Shown here: positions 19,229-28,359 of the stretch, in pieces
Numbering within the stretch: position 1 is the first letter of the stretch
Layout: each line of letters begins with the position of its first letter
Assembly: GCA_020634415.1 (NCBI GenBank)
Contig: JACKBT010000023.1
Coordinates: forward strand, 20,615 to 84,614
Reading direction: 5' to 3'
Origin: Ardenticatenaceae bacterium
Lineage (GTDB): Bacteria; Chloroflexota; Anaerolineae; Promineifilales; Promineifilaceae
DNA length: 64,000 nucleotides
Notes under the pieces: generated by a model
The model's database searches: none
Seen by the model: only the letters and a program-made list of their open reading frames with translations
What the model was told of the DNA's origin: nothing
Position numbers and translations under genes: made by a program

Positions 19229-19885
19229 CGCCACCGCTTTCGTCGCCACGACCACAGTGGCGGCACTGCCTTCCATCTGGATGGTGTGTATTTCGACGGT
19301 GAAGCCAATTTCCCGAAACGGCCGTGTAAACATCCCCCACAACTCATCTTCACTAAAATCAAAGGCCCCACTGCGCTGCCCCGTAATGGCAAACAGCCCA
19401 TCAATCAGACGATGCACCAGTCCATCACCAGTTAAATGGCCTTCGGGGACGATGACGAGACGGCCGTTTGCCCGCAGCACCCGCCACAACGCCGCCACCG
19501 TCTCTGGCGCCACAATGTATTCGGTAGGGAATGTGGAGAGGATGGTGTCAAAAACGGCCGATTCATACGGCAGCTGCTGCACCAGCCCCCGCACCAATGG
19601 CACCTCAGCCCCCAACCGCCGCCGCGCCAGCCGCCCCATAAACGGCGACAAATCCAACCCCATCACCCACACCCCCCGCGCCCGTAATTCCACCAACAGA
19701 TGCCCCGGCCCATGCCCAATCTCCAGCACCCGCTGCCCCGCCACAAACGGCAAAGCCGCCCGCTGCCACGCCCGCCAATGCCCCAGCGACACCAGCCAGC
19801 TCACCACATCATACGTCCAGGCCATCTCGTTATACAACAGCCGAAAGCCAAAACGCACCAACCGTATCCAAGCTTCTTGCCACAT
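19199..19885 (-). CDS. Class I SAM-dependent methyltransferase
   Basis: The 228-residue protein has motif I VLEIGHGPGHLLVEL near residue 48, acidic motif VMGLDLSPFM, and DTILSTFPTEYI, all typical of Methyltransf_11-like enzymes. The substrate is unknown. The C-terminus GDWRLGRED is translated from a dispersed hairpin repeat, so the original end of the protein was probably replaced by repeat insertion. A second hairpin copy (19900-19945) sits just upstream of the ATG. Confidence 0.8.
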   Translation of the reverse strand: MWQEAWIRLVRFGFRLLYNEMAWTYDVVSWLVSLGHWRAWQRAALPFVAGQRVLEIGHGPGHLLVELRARGVWVMGLDLSPFMGRLARRRLGAEVPLVRGLVQQLPYESAVFDTILSTFPTEYIVAPETVAALWRVLRANGRLVIVPEGHLTGDGLVHRLIDGLFAITGQRSGAFDFSEDELWGMFTRPFREIGFTVEIHTIQMEGSAATVVVATKAVAGDWRLGRED

Positions 19886-19899
19886 AGTGCCAAAATATT

Positions 19900-19945
19900 A
19901 GAGACTGGAGATTGGAGATTAACCAATCTCCAGTCTCCAATCTCT
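19900..19945. repeat. GGAGACTGGAGATTGG-family hairpin repeat
   Basis: GAGACTGGAGATTGG (19901-19915) and CCAATCTCCAGTCTC (19923-19937) are exact 15-bp inverted arms. The element lies between the methyltransferase start and the end of the APH-type kinase gene. Confidence 0.85.
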
Positions 19946-20930
19946 ACTCCTCACTCTCCCAACCCCTCACATACGGCACATCATTCTCAATCCGTTCCTT
20001 GCGCCCCTGCATAAACCGCCCCACCCAAGAATCGTTCAAATTATCCAAATCAAAACTGCGATGGATCACCGCATACAAATCAATCTCCCGCAGCTTCAAA
20101 AAGTGGGGGATTTCCTTATACCAAACAGGATCGAGATAATTCTCCTGCTCATAACCTCGCCGAAACTGTTGGAAGAACCGCCGCGCCAACGCATCGGCTT
20201 CCGGCTCATTGGTGATGGCATAAAAAATCACCATGGCTATGTCATAGGCAAACCAACTATAGTAACAATCATCAAAATCAAAGAGGGTAATCTTACCAGC
20301 CTCGTCTACAAAAAAGTTACCGCGATGCGCGTCCTGATGCACCAGCCCGTAACTCTCCCGGCCTCGCGGCAGTGCCGTCAGATAAGCCAGCAGGGCTTCA
20401 TACCTTTGCCGCACAAGCTCCTCCGACTCTGGCAGCCACCCGATTTCCAGGAAAATCGGGTCATTCCACTCAGGCCGCCGCCATTCGGGTTGGCTGGGCG
20501 TGTAATTTTTAGTCAGGGCGTGGAGATTGCCGATGAAACGGCCGTATTCCACCCAAAACGCCTCATTCCACATCTCCCGCCGCACATGTCCACCTTTAGC
20601 CCGCACAAACGCCGTCGCCAGAAAATCATCCCCTTGCCCATCCGGCAGCACCTCCACCAACTCACCATTGGGCGAAGGCACCGCCCGCGCTACCCCCGCA
20701 CCACCCGCCGCCAAATAATTAATCCAATCCACCTCCCCCCGAATCATATTCACCGACCGCCGCCGACTGTGCCCAATCCGCAAAATATACTCCCCGCCCT
20801 CTTGAGCAAAGCCATACATAAAACTCTCAAAGCCACCCAACTCCTGCAAAGCATCCTCCGCCAGCCCATACCGCCGCCGCGCCACCGCCAAAATTTCCTC
20901 ATTAAAGCGTTCTCGAATCGTTTTTTCCAT
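19944..20930 (-). CDS. APH-family phosphotransferase
   Basis: The 328-residue protein has a kinase-like fold with the catalytic loop LVHQDAHRGNFFVD (HxDxxxxN) and the metal-binding LFDFDDCYYSWFAYD. These are the hallmarks of aminoglycoside-phosphotransferase/choline-kinase-type enzymes; the substrate may be an antibiotic, a sugar alcohol or a homoserine-like metabolite. I start it at 20930 (MEKTIRERF), 22 bp after the lipoprotein gene stop, rather than at the upstream ATG inside that gene. It appears to be the third gene of an operon with the PEP-synthase-like and lipoprotein genes. Confidence 0.8.
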   Translation of the reverse strand: MEKTIRERFNEEILAVARRRYGLAEDALQELGGFESFMYGFAQEGGEYILRIGHSRRRSVNMIRGEVDWINYLAAGGAGVARAVPSPNGELVEVLPDGQGDDFLATAFVRAKGGHVRREMWNEAFWVEYGRFIGNLHALTKNYTPSQPEWRRPEWNDPIFLEIGWLPESEELVRQRYEALLAYLTALPRGRESYGLVHQDAHRGNFFVDEAGKITLFDFDDCYYSWFAYDIAMVIFYAITNEPEADALARRFFQQFRRGYEQENYLDPVWYKEIPHFLKLREIDLYAVIHRSFDLDNLNDSWVGRFMQGRKERIENDVPYVRGWESEE

Positions 20931-20952
20931 AAAGCTAACCCGTAAACCATCC

Positions 20953-22155
20953 TTAGCGTACCCACTGCACACTTTTCAAAATAATACGCATCGGGAAAAC
21001 ATATTGTTCAACAGACTGATCCCTCAAATTAATCGTGTAAATGCGGGGCGGATCATCGGCTCCTTGGTGGATTTCCGTTACCAGGCTCAGCCATGTACTA
21101 TCAGGCGACCAAATAAAATAATCAAAGCGGTCATTCTCCGGCAGTGTCGCCAGTTCCGTCAGGTTAGCAAACTCATTCTCCGCCAAAACCAGCACCTGCT
21201 CACACTCATTCGCACAGTCCTCAAACAGCAACACAGCCTTCTGGCTATCGGGCGACCAACTGAAACGGCCGTTTCGCTCCCACCCAGCCCACGCACCATC
21301 CACCGCCCCAAAATCCACCAGATCATCCCCCTGCCGATCCACAATCCGCGTCACCCCCGCTGCCCCATCATACACATAAAAAGCCTGCCCATCTGGCCTT
21401 ACTTGCAGCGAATTCGCCGCCAAAATCGGGAAACCCGTCCCCAAATCCACAATATCAACCAACGTCCCCTCATCCGCCACCGCCACCAATTTATTCGATA
21501 CAACCCGCAAGCCATTCGTGAGGCCAAAACGCTCACTCACAATAAAATCCGCCTCAGCCAGATACGGATTCCACACAGGCACAACAGTGTACCAGGGCGT
21601 CTCAGCATCCACATAACGGGGCAAACAGAGCAACGGCGGCCCCGTAAAACGATCCAGCGGCGTAATCAGATAGCTGTGCCCGTTTTCATCCGGCCCACAC
21701 GCCCGAAAACGCAAAACTTGCTCACCATTTTGCGCCAACTGCCCCACATACCCAAATTCAGTAATCTGTTGCTGCGACCCATCCGTCGCCAACTCCCAAA
21801 ACCCCGTCAGCCGATGCCCATACACCAACTCTGAACCCGTCCAGCGCACCATATCCCTCTCCGGCAGCCAGATATAGCTTTCCGCGTCGGTAAACTGCGC
21901 CTCCGCCTGTGGCCGTGCCGCCAAATAGAGCCGATGATTATCCAAATCCAGCCAATAAATACCCTCATCACTCGCATTCGCGGCCACAAATACCAAAACC
22001 CGCTCACTATCTACCAAAGCATCCAACGCTGTTTCCTCTTTGACTAAGGTCATATTGCCCATCTTCTCCCCAGAAATCAGTGAGCTGCAAGCCACCAATA
22101 TCACCAGCCCCCCAACAATCAACAACCATAAAAAGGGACTTGCTTCAACTCTCAT
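20953..22155 (-). CDS. Lipoprotein with beta-propeller (TolB/WD40-like) repeats
   Basis: The 400-residue protein has an N-terminal hydrophobic helix ending in LVACSS, a lipobox with cysteine near residue 22, so it should be a lipid-anchored outer-face protein processed by LspA. The body has recurring propeller elements such as WSPDSQKAVLLFED and WSPDSTWLSLVTE, typical of TolB/PD40-like repeats. Ligand unknown. Its ATG overlaps the TGA of the upstream PEP-synthase-like gene by one base (TGATG), indicating coupled translation. Confidence 0.75.
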   Translation of the reverse strand: MRVEASPFLWLLIVGGLVILVACSSLISGEKMGNMTLVKEETALDALVDSERVLVFVAANASDEGIYWLDLDNHRLYLAARPQAEAQFTDAESYIWLPERDMVRWTGSELVYGHRLTGFWELATDGSQQQITEFGYVGQLAQNGEQVLRFRACGPDENGHSYLITPLDRFTGPPLLCLPRYVDAETPWYTVVPVWNPYLAEADFIVSERFGLTNGLRVVSNKLVAVADEGTLVDIVDLGTGFPILAANSLQVRPDGQAFYVYDGAAGVTRIVDRQGDDLVDFGAVDGAWAGWERNGRFSWSPDSQKAVLLFEDCANECEQVLVLAENEFANLTELATLPENDRFDYFIWSPDSTWLSLVTEIHQGADDPPRIYTINLRDQSVEQYVFPMRIILKSVQWVR

Positions 22156-24836
22156 CAGTTTTCCTTTCCACGAAGGGCAGCATCATCTTCAACATCATTT
22201 CCCAATTTTACCACGCCCCGCTTCCCGTCCACCCGCACCCACTCACCATCTACAATCAATCGGGTCGCCCGCCGACAACTAATCACCGCCGGAATGCCAT
22301 ACTCCCGCGCCGTCGCCGCCGCGTGCTGCCCCAACGACCCCTCCTCCAAAACCAGCCCCGCCAACTGCGGAAAATACGGTGTCCACAACGGCCCCGCATT
22401 TTGCGCCACCAAAATCGTGCCCGGTGCCAATTCCGGCAGCGGCTCTCCTAGCCCCACCACACAAGCCCGCCCCACCGCCACCCCCGCACTCGCCCCCAGG
22501 CCAACGAGACGGCCGTTTTCCTCCCCAGCCTCTCCTACATTCACCTCATCCACCAACGGCGGACGCAGCGGCAAACCCGCCTCCGGCAGCCCCAAAATCG
22601 GCGGCGGCACCATCTGCGCCCACCGCCGCCATGCTGCCTTGCGTGTGGCAATAACTTGTTGCAGTGGCACCTCCCCCCGCAGTGCCGCCTCAATCTCAGC
22701 AAACTCCAGCCAAAACACATCTGCCATATCCGGCAAAAAGCCCTGCGCCACCAGCCACCGCGCCGCCGCCATCACCGCCAGCCGCAGCTGCCCCTGCGCC
22801 ACCTGCTCAATCCAATGATTGTGATCCTCCAGCCCCACCACCATCTGACGAGCATAGGCCAATTGATGCTGGAATTGGGTGACGGCCGTTTCATCCCCAC
22901 ACGCCGCACACAACTCAGCCACCTGCTCGTCCCGCGCCCGCCGCCGCCGCGCCCGCACCACCGCTGGTGCCTCCGCCGCCCCCAAATAAGAGCGCACCAA
23001 AGCCAGCACCCGCTCCGGCTCCTCCTGCCACGTCGGCGTCATAATCGTCATCTCCGAGCCGTAGCCATGCCCCATGCGCTCGCCATATTCGGCCAGCAAA
23101 TCGGCCAGCTTCGCCCGAAACGCCGCCGCCGCCGGCAAAGCCGCCAGCCGCGCCATCACATCCTCAGGCATCTCCAGCAGCAGTTGGGCAACAGCCCGCC
23201 CTGAGCTTGTGGAAGCGGCCGTTGGCCCCTGCGCCACCTGCGCCAATTCATACAAACCATCAATCAACCGCGTCAGCTGACTCTCCTCCCCATCCAGTAG
23301 TTGATACGCGGCCGTTTGCGCCGCCACCCCCGTCAGCCCCGAAACGGCCGTAAACGCCTCAAAAAAAGCCTGCCCCGGCCGGAACACAATACGCGGATGA
23401 ATCGCCAGGCCATACCGCGCCACCGCCTGCGCCCGCGCCAGATGGTCGGCCAAAGCCGGGCCATCGGCCGTTTCCCCCGCCCACGAACGAAGCTGCACCG
23501 CCTGCCGCACCATCTCCGGCCCCCAATAGTCCCACGAAGTCCAGCCCACCGTTTGCAGCCGCTCCTGCAAATCGGCAAACACCTGCTGCCGCAAAGCCAT
23601 ATCAGCCGCCGTCAGGCCCAACGAAGCCCGCCGCCAGTAGGTACGGCCGTTCCACATCCGCCACACCTCATGCCGATCCGCCCCCAAGTAGCGGCACGTC
23701 TCCTCGCGGATGCTCTCCCGCAAGGCCATAAAATCATGTGCCAACGGCAGCGGCGGCTCGGCCCCGGCGCAATGCTCTGTGAGCTGCCAAAAATAGCGCC
23801 GCTCGGCCTCATCCTGCCATGTTACCGGGAAAGGCGGGGCCGCCCCCATCCCCACTGGCAGCCCCGTCAACGGCCGACTTTGCAGCAGCCAAAAACGGCC
23901 GTCCGCCACCGCCCATTCCACATCTTGAGGACGGCCATACACCTGCTCCACCGCCAGCCCAAACGCCGCCACCCGCCTCACCCACCCCTCCGGCAAACAA
24001 GCCGCCCGCCGCTTATCGGCATTGGCGAGAGGGAAGAGGGAAGTGACGCCCCTCCCCTCTCGCCTCTCGCCTCTCACCCATCCCACCCTCTCCCCCTTCT
24101 CCACAATCCGCTGCTTTTCCAGGCCAAGATTGCGCCGCTGCACCCAGTAGGAATCAGTCGCAACCGACCCCTCCACCACACCCACGCCCAGCCCCCAGGC
24201 AGCGTTAATAACCATCACCTCATCCCGCGCCTGAATGGGGTCAACCGTCAAACAGACACCGGCGCACTCAGCCTCAATCATGGGCTGAATAAGAACCGCC
24301 ATGCCCTCGTCCCCGCTCAACGCGCCGTGCTGGGCGCGATCAAACAGGGCGTGGGGGCTAAAAAAGGAGAGCCAGCAGGTGCGGATGGCCTCAGCAACGG
24401 CCGTTTTCCCCCGCACCCCCAACAGCGTGGCATACTGCCCGGCAAAGCTGGCATCCCCCCGATCCTCAGCAGTGGCGGAGGAGCGAACGGCGAGCGGAGA
24501 TTGGCGATTGGAGACTGGAGATTGGAGATTGGTGGCGAATAATCTCCAGTCCCCAATCTCTAATTCTGGCAGCGGGACATCTTGCAAAAGCGTGAGGATA
24601 TTTTCACTGGCAGTAACGGCCGTTGCCACCACCTGCGCCTCAATCAGTTGACATAAGCGTTCAATTTCACTCTGGTAAGGGGCGATGGCGGCGTGGAAAA
24701 CGGCCGTTGTCACACAAACCCCCGGCGGCACAGGAAAACCCGCCGCCAAAAGCTCCCCCAACGCCGCCGCCTTGCCCCCCACCAGAGCCGCATCCTCCTG
24801 CCTCACCTCAGCCAACGGTACAAGCCATTCATCCAT
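22155..24836 (-). CDS. PEP-synthase/rifampicin-phosphotransferase-like protein with repeat-derived inserts
   Basis: The 893-residue protein has an N-terminal ATP-grasp PEP/pyruvate-binding domain (VGGKAAALGELLAAGFPVPPG, split as VGGKAAALGEL and GFPVPPG; LAVRSSATAEDRGDASFAGQ in short pieces) and a C-terminal swivelling phosphohistidine domain with EEGSLGQHAAATAREYGIPAV, whose His is the phosphoryl carrier. The TIM-barrel PEP domain of true PEP synthase is not evident, so it resembles the rifampicin-phosphotransferase layout. Three low-complexity stretches are translated from dispersed repeats (24496-24563, 24025-24078, 23191-23216), all in frame, so the gene may still be active. Confidence 0.8.
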   Translation of the reverse strand: MDEWLVPLAEVRQEDAALVGGKAAALGELLAAGFPVPPGVCVTTAVFHAAIAPYQSEIERLCQLIEAQVVATAVTASENILTLLQDVPLPELEIGDWRLFATNLQSPVSNRQSPLAVRSSATAEDRGDASFAGQYATLLGVRGKTAVAEAIRTCWLSFFSPHALFDRAQHGALSGDEGMAVLIQPMIEAECAGVCLTVDPIQARDEVMVINAAWGLGVGVVEGSVATDSYWVQRRNLGLEKQRIVEKGERVGWVRGERREGRGVTSLFPLANADKRRAACLPEGWVRRVAAFGLAVEQVYGRPQDVEWAVADGRFWLLQSRPLTGLPVGMGAAPPFPVTWQDEAERRYFWQLTEHCAGAEPPLPLAHDFMALRESIREETCRYLGADRHEVWRMWNGRTYWRRASLGLTAADMALRQQVFADLQERLQTVGWTSWDYWGPEMVRQAVQLRSWAGETADGPALADHLARAQAVARYGLAIHPRIVFRPGQAFFEAFTAVSGLTGVAAQTAAYQLLDGEESQLTRLIDGLYELAQVAQGPTAASTSSGRAVAQLLLEMPEDVMARLAALPAAAAFRAKLADLLAEYGERMGHGYGSEMTIMTPTWQEEPERVLALVRSYLGAAEAPAVVRARRRRARDEQVAELCAACGDETAVTQFQHQLAYARQMVVGLEDHNHWIEQVAQGQLRLAVMAAARWLVAQGFLPDMADVFWLEFAEIEAALRGEVPLQQVIATRKAAWRRWAQMVPPPILGLPEAGLPLRPPLVDEVNVGEAGEENGRLVGLGASAGVAVGRACVVGLGEPLPELAPGTILVAQNAGPLWTPYFPQLAGLVLEEGSLGQHAAATAREYGIPAVISCRRATRLIVDGEWVRVDGKRGVVKLGNDVEDDAALRGKEN
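23191..23216. repeat. GCCCGCCCTGAGCTTGT-type repeat inside the PEP-synthase-like gene
   Basis: Encodes ASTSSGRAV on the minus strand. The CCCGCCCTGAGCTTGT motif resembles a short dispersed repeat known from several bacterial phyla. It interrupts a region otherwise resembling a helical domain. Confidence 0.5.
24025..24078. repeat. GAGAGGCGAGAGG-type inverted repeat inside the PEP-synthase-like gene
   Basis: A purine-rich arm (GGCGAGAGGGAAGAGGGAAG) faces a pyrimidine-rich arm (CCCCTCCCCTCTCGCCTCTC) around GTGACGC. Read in the gene frame it gives a Arg/Gly/Glu-rich insert (GERREGRGV). A related element is inside the ABC gene at 37991-38060. Confidence 0.7.
24496..24563. repeat. GGAGACTGGAGATTGG-family hairpin inside the PEP-synthase-like gene
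   Basis: A full copy of the intergenic hairpin sits within the ATP-grasp domain just before the LAVRSSATAEDRG motif. In frame it encodes LEIGDWRLFATNLQSPVSN, which has no counterpart in the family as I know it. Confidence 0.85.
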
Positions 24837-24877
24837 AACATCCCTTCACCAAACTACACTGACCTCTGAATCCAAGT

Positions 24878-24936
24878 GCTGTGGCCGGCCTCCTGGCCGA
24901 GCCACCCGTCTGGCTCGGTGTGACACCGACCAGAGC
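24878..24936. repeat. GGCCGG...CCGACCAG-type hairpin repeat
   Basis: Contains GTGGCCGGCC, TGGCTCGGTGTGACACCGAC and CAGAG blocks shared with elements at 33737-33794, 39685-39747 and 50811-50894. It lies between the PEP-synthase-like gene and the DinB-like gene. Confidence 0.7.
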
Positions 24937-24971
24937 AACTGCGTAAGTCTTACTTAAATTCTAAATCCTGC

Positions 24972-25520
24972 TCACTGCTTACTAATGGCTGCCCTCTCCG
25001 CCTGCGTCCGAATGGTCATGATCTGGCCGCGATGTTCCGTTTCATGCTGGATGAGGTGATGCAGCACCCACTCTGGCGTGCAGCTGTAGTTCTCAAAGTG
25101 GCGCACACGGCGGAAATCGGCCAGGTCCATCTGGCGAAAGGTTTGCAACAGGTAATGGCGGGCGCGATCCAAAACGTGGAGATGCTCCTCGAGGGAACGG
25201 CCGTTCACCACCGTCAACCGTCCACTCCCATCCCGCACATCCCAACAGATCAACTCCGCCAATTCTGGCGCAAACGGGCTAGACTCCAACACCTCGGTAT
25301 ACAACCAATCCACCTCAATCGCCGCAATATGATACAGCAGCGTGCCAATACTGTTCTCATGCGGCATGGCAAAATCAATCACCCCCTGCTCCAGCCCCGC
25401 CAGCCTCTCCTGCAAACGCTGGCGGGCCACTTCCAGCAGCCACACCATACGGCCGATTTCCGGTACACACCCCTCCACCACCTCCACTGCCAACGGCTTG
25501 TTATCCCAATCCTCACGCAT
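24972..25520 (-). CDS. DinB-like four-helix protein
   Basis: The 182-residue protein shows the DinB/DUF664-like pattern of spaced histidines: LLYHIAAIEVDWL near the middle and HLIQHETEHRGQI near the end. These usually form a metal site in a four-helix bundle; known relatives include thiol transferases and damage-inducible proteins of unclear role. I chose the ATG at 25520, preceded by AGGGAGAC, over one 96 bp upstream that lacks a ribosome-binding site. It stands alone between two hairpin repeats. Confidence 0.8.
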   Translation of the reverse strand: MREDWDNKPLAVEVVEGCVPEIGRMVWLLEVARQRLQERLAGLEQGVIDFAMPHENSIGTLLYHIAAIEVDWLYTEVLESSPFAPELAELICWDVRDGSGRLTVVNGRSLEEHLHVLDRARHYLLQTFRQMDLADFRRVRHFENYSCTPEWVLHHLIQHETEHRGQIMTIRTQAERAAISKQ

Positions 25521-25613
25521 TGTGGTCTCCCTATCAACCTGGCGGAGATTGGGCCAATCTTGTTGGAGATTAAAAATTACATCGGTAATAAATTCCGGCG
25601 GTTGAAACCACAG

Positions 25614-25680
25614 CAACGACTACCAAGTCGGCCTACGCCGACTGAGACTCAGCCCGCGTAGGCGGGCTTCGTAGTCGTTG
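25614..25680. repeat. CAACGACTAC...GTAGTCGTTG hairpin element
   Basis: Outer 10-bp arms 25614-25623 and 25671-25680 enclose two inner hairpins (AGTCGGCCTACGCCGACT and GCCCGCGTAGGCGGGC). A half copy with the same CAACGACTACGAAGTCGGCC sequence is at 60773-60802. Confidence 0.8.
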
Positions 25681-25766
25681 CTGCGAATTCATTCGCCCAG
25701 TTTTATTGCCGGATTATTTTCTTAAAAACCAAGAAGCTTGGGCCAATCTGCAAACCGCCATCTTAT

Positions 25767-27482
25767 CTACGAACTAAAAGTCGTCTGTTCCTGCCACAAC
25801 TGCTGGAACAGACCCGGCTCCTTAACCAGGGTGGCAAAGCAGCCGCGCTGGGCGATACGGCCGTTCGCCACCACCAAAATCTCATCGGCCGTTTGCACCG
25901 TTTGCAGGCGATGGGCAATCACAATCACCGTTCTGCCCTGCAAAAAGCGGCGCATATTGTCCGTCACAAACCGCTCCGTCACGCTGTCCAAAGCGGCCGT
26001 TGGCTCATCCAAAATGATAATCTGCGGCTGATGCAGCAGCACACGGGCAAAGGCCAGCCGCTGCCGCTCGCCGCCCGACAGCTTGAGACCGCGCTCGCCA
26101 ACGGCCGTTTCCAACCCATCCGGCAATCTATCCACCAACGCCAGCAAATCCACCTGCTGCAAAGCCTGCCGAACCACCTCCTCCGCCAGCACCGCCTCAA
26201 ACAGCAAATTCTCGCGGATCGTGCCATCAAACACGGGCGGCTCTTGGGGGATATAGGCCACCTGCTGATAAAAAGAGCGCAAATCTACGGCGGCTAAATC
26301 CTGGCCGTCTATGAGAATACGGCCGTTATCCGGCTTAAACAGATGCAGCAGCAGGCGCACCAGCGTAGATTTGCCACTGCCGCTCGTGCCTACCAGTGCT
26401 GTCGTCTTTCCGCCCGCTAACCTCAGATTCAAATCAGACAATACAGCTACCTCATCGAAAGCGAAATCCACCTGTTGGAACTCAATTGTGCCCGATGACA
26501 ATTGCAAGGGAGATGTGCGCGTCAACCCCTCATCCTCCGGCTGGGCCAGAAAGGACTCAAAGCGGCGAAAGGCAACGACATCCATCTTATAGTTGACATA
26601 AGCCATGCTGAAGGTGGAAATGGGATACCCCACCTCGCGGATAAATGTGACCAGCGCCACCAGCGTGCCTACCGTCGAAAGCCCCAAAATTATCTGGTTC
26701 ACCTGCCGCACAATGACGATGATTTCCAAAATAAAAATGAGGAAGGCGAAACCGGTGAAAAACAGCTCCTGCACCAGTTGGATTTTGGCCTGAGAGCGCA
26801 CAATTTTGTCAGAGATGGCTTTAACGCGGTTGTATTCGTGGTGGAAACGGCCGTTTACCCGAAACACCACCAACTCCATAAAACCACGCACAGAGAACTT
26901 AGAAAAATCCTCCTGCTGGCTCAACATCTTGTCCATCTCCCGCTGCAAAGTCACCATGAGGTAGTAAGAAAGGAAAAAGAGGATGATGTACAGGCCCAAA
27001 ATAATCAGCAGCAGCGTCTGGTCATAGTAGCCGATGAAGCCGAAGGTGATGACGATGCTGGGGATGATGGAGCGGACGATTTGCAGATAGAAGCCGTTGA
27101 GGATGTTTTTGGCCCCCGTCGCCCCATTTTCAATGACCTGAATGAGATTGCCCGTGCCTAAGGTCTGGTAGGCCAGGTAATCTATGTGCATGATCTTTTT
27201 CATGGCGCGGAGTTTGGTCCACAGATACGCGCCGTTGTTGAGGATGCTGCGCGGGTAGCCTTCCAGGTAGATGAGCAGGTAGTTAACGGCCGTTAACCCC
27301 ACAAACCAGCCCAACGGCCACCACAACGGGGCCAACGTCCGCACCGCCACCACCTCATCCAGCAAACGCTGAAAAAAGACAATCGTATACAGCCCCACAA
27401 ACGTCTGCGAGATGCCGACGATCAGAAAAATGACCAGCGGGCGCCAATAGCGGCGGCAAATTCCCAGCAAATGCTGCTTCAC
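25767..27482 (-). CDS. ABC exporter, fused permease and ATPase
   Basis: The 571-residue half-transporter has six membrane helices in residues 1-310 and a nucleotide-binding domain with Walker A GTSGSGKST, signature LSGGERQRLAFAR, Walker B IIILDEPTAALD and switch AHRL. All catalytic residues are canonical, so it can work as a homodimer. Substrate unknown. It starts 5 bp after the stop of the upstream GNAT gene, so the two are probably co-transcribed. Confidence 0.92.
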   Translation of the reverse strand: MKQHLLGICRRYWRPLVIFLIVGISQTFVGLYTIVFFQRLLDEVVAVRTLAPLWWPLGWFVGLTAVNYLLIYLEGYPRSILNNGAYLWTKLRAMKKIMHIDYLAYQTLGTGNLIQVIENGATGAKNILNGFYLQIVRSIIPSIVITFGFIGYYDQTLLLIILGLYIILFFLSYYLMVTLQREMDKMLSQQEDFSKFSVRGFMELVVFRVNGRFHHEYNRVKAISDKIVRSQAKIQLVQELFFTGFAFLIFILEIIVIVRQVNQIILGLSTVGTLVALVTFIREVGYPISTFSMAYVNYKMDVVAFRRFESFLAQPEDEGLTRTSPLQLSSGTIEFQQVDFAFDEVAVLSDLNLRLAGGKTTALVGTSGSGKSTLVRLLLHLFKPDNGRILIDGQDLAAVDLRSFYQQVAYIPQEPPVFDGTIRENLLFEAVLAEEVVRQALQQVDLLALVDRLPDGLETAVGERGLKLSGGERQRLAFARVLLHQPQIIILDEPTAALDSVTERFVTDNMRRFLQGRTVIVIAHRLQTVQTADEILVVANGRIAQRGCFATLVKEPGLFQQLWQEQTTFSS

Positions 27483-27487
27483 ACGGC

Positions 27488-28276
27488 TTATTCGTTCGCC
27501 TCACGCTCCCAAAAATAGGGATACGTATAGGTCAACAGTTGAAAGCCCCGCTTCATCAAAATCGGGCGGCTCATATCACTGGCATCCACCGTCAAAAAGC
27601 GGTAGCCGCGCTGAATTGCCTCTTGGGCACGCACCGCCACCACCTGCGAGTACAAGCCCTTCTGGCGATATTTTGCCAGCGTCGCCCCACCCCACAAGCC
27701 CGCAAAACTGCTCTCTTGGGGAAAAGAAATCCAGGCCCCACAAACCGGTTTTCCCTCCACATAAGCGGCATAAATGCTCCAATAATCCGGCTGCGCCACC
27801 AGATTCTCCTCCAACTGCGCTTGCAGCCAGCTAAAATCCTCGTCATACACCTGCTCCTGCACCTTCACCACATGGCTGATCTCTTCAGGCGTATAGAGGC
27901 GGCGAATATCGGCCGTTATCGGCCGTTGATACACCTCCGGCAGATTCGCCAAATCTAGCATCAGAAACGCTTCCTGCTCCTCCGGCACAAAACCATGCGC
28001 GATCAACCGTTCGCCCAAATCGGCTGGCTCATCATGTTCATACAACTTCCATTCCAGCCCCGCCCCGCCCGTGCTGCGGTAATAATCCAACTCTCGTTGG
28101 ATGATGGCATCGGCGTTGTCTTCATTCAACTTGCTGTAAATAACAAAGCTGTACCGCTCTGGCCGATGGGCCATCGCCCGCACCGTCTCCGCTGTGACCT
28201 CACGCCGATAAGAGGGATGCTCGGCGTGAATCCGCTCCTGCTGATCGTACAATGCCAAAATTTCTTCTGTGTTCAT
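27488..28276 (-). CDS. GNAT-family acetyltransferase (paralogue A)
   Basis: The 262-residue protein has a C-terminal GNAT fold; the acetyl-CoA loop is around AKYRQKGLYSQVV. The start is the ATG at 28276, preceded by AAGGTAAGG. The frame runs on upstream only through a hairpin repeat (it would add MGDWRLEIGDY). It is clearly paralogous to the gene at 29399-30193: both share ILALYDEQER-like starts, LYEHDEPADLGERL and GAWISFP. The gene ends 5 bp before the ABC exporter. Substrate unknown. Confidence 0.8.
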   Translation of the reverse strand: MNTEEILALYDQQERIHAEHPSYRREVTAETVRAMAHRPERYSFVIYSKLNEDNADAIIQRELDYYRSTGGAGLEWKLYEHDEPADLGERLIAHGFVPEEQEAFLMLDLANLPEVYQRPITADIRRLYTPEEISHVVKVQEQVYDEDFSWLQAQLEENLVAQPDYWSIYAAYVEGKPVCGAWISFPQESSFAGLWGGATLAKYRQKGLYSQVVAVRAQEAIQRGYRFLTVDASDMSRPILMKRGFQLLTYTYPYFWEREANE

Positions 28277-28294
28277 GAACCTTACCTTATTAAA

Positions 28295-28358
28295 GATTAG
28301 AGATTGGGGATTGGAGATTGGAGATTGATAGTCTCCAATCTCCAGTCTCCAATCTCCC
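28295..28358. repeat. GGAGACTGGAGATTGG-family hairpin repeat
   Basis: GATTGGGGATTGGAGATTGG on the left and CCAATCTCCAGTCTCC on the right around TGATAG. It separates the GNAT start at 28276 from the stop of the APH-type kinase. Confidence 0.8.
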
Positions 28359-28359
28359 A

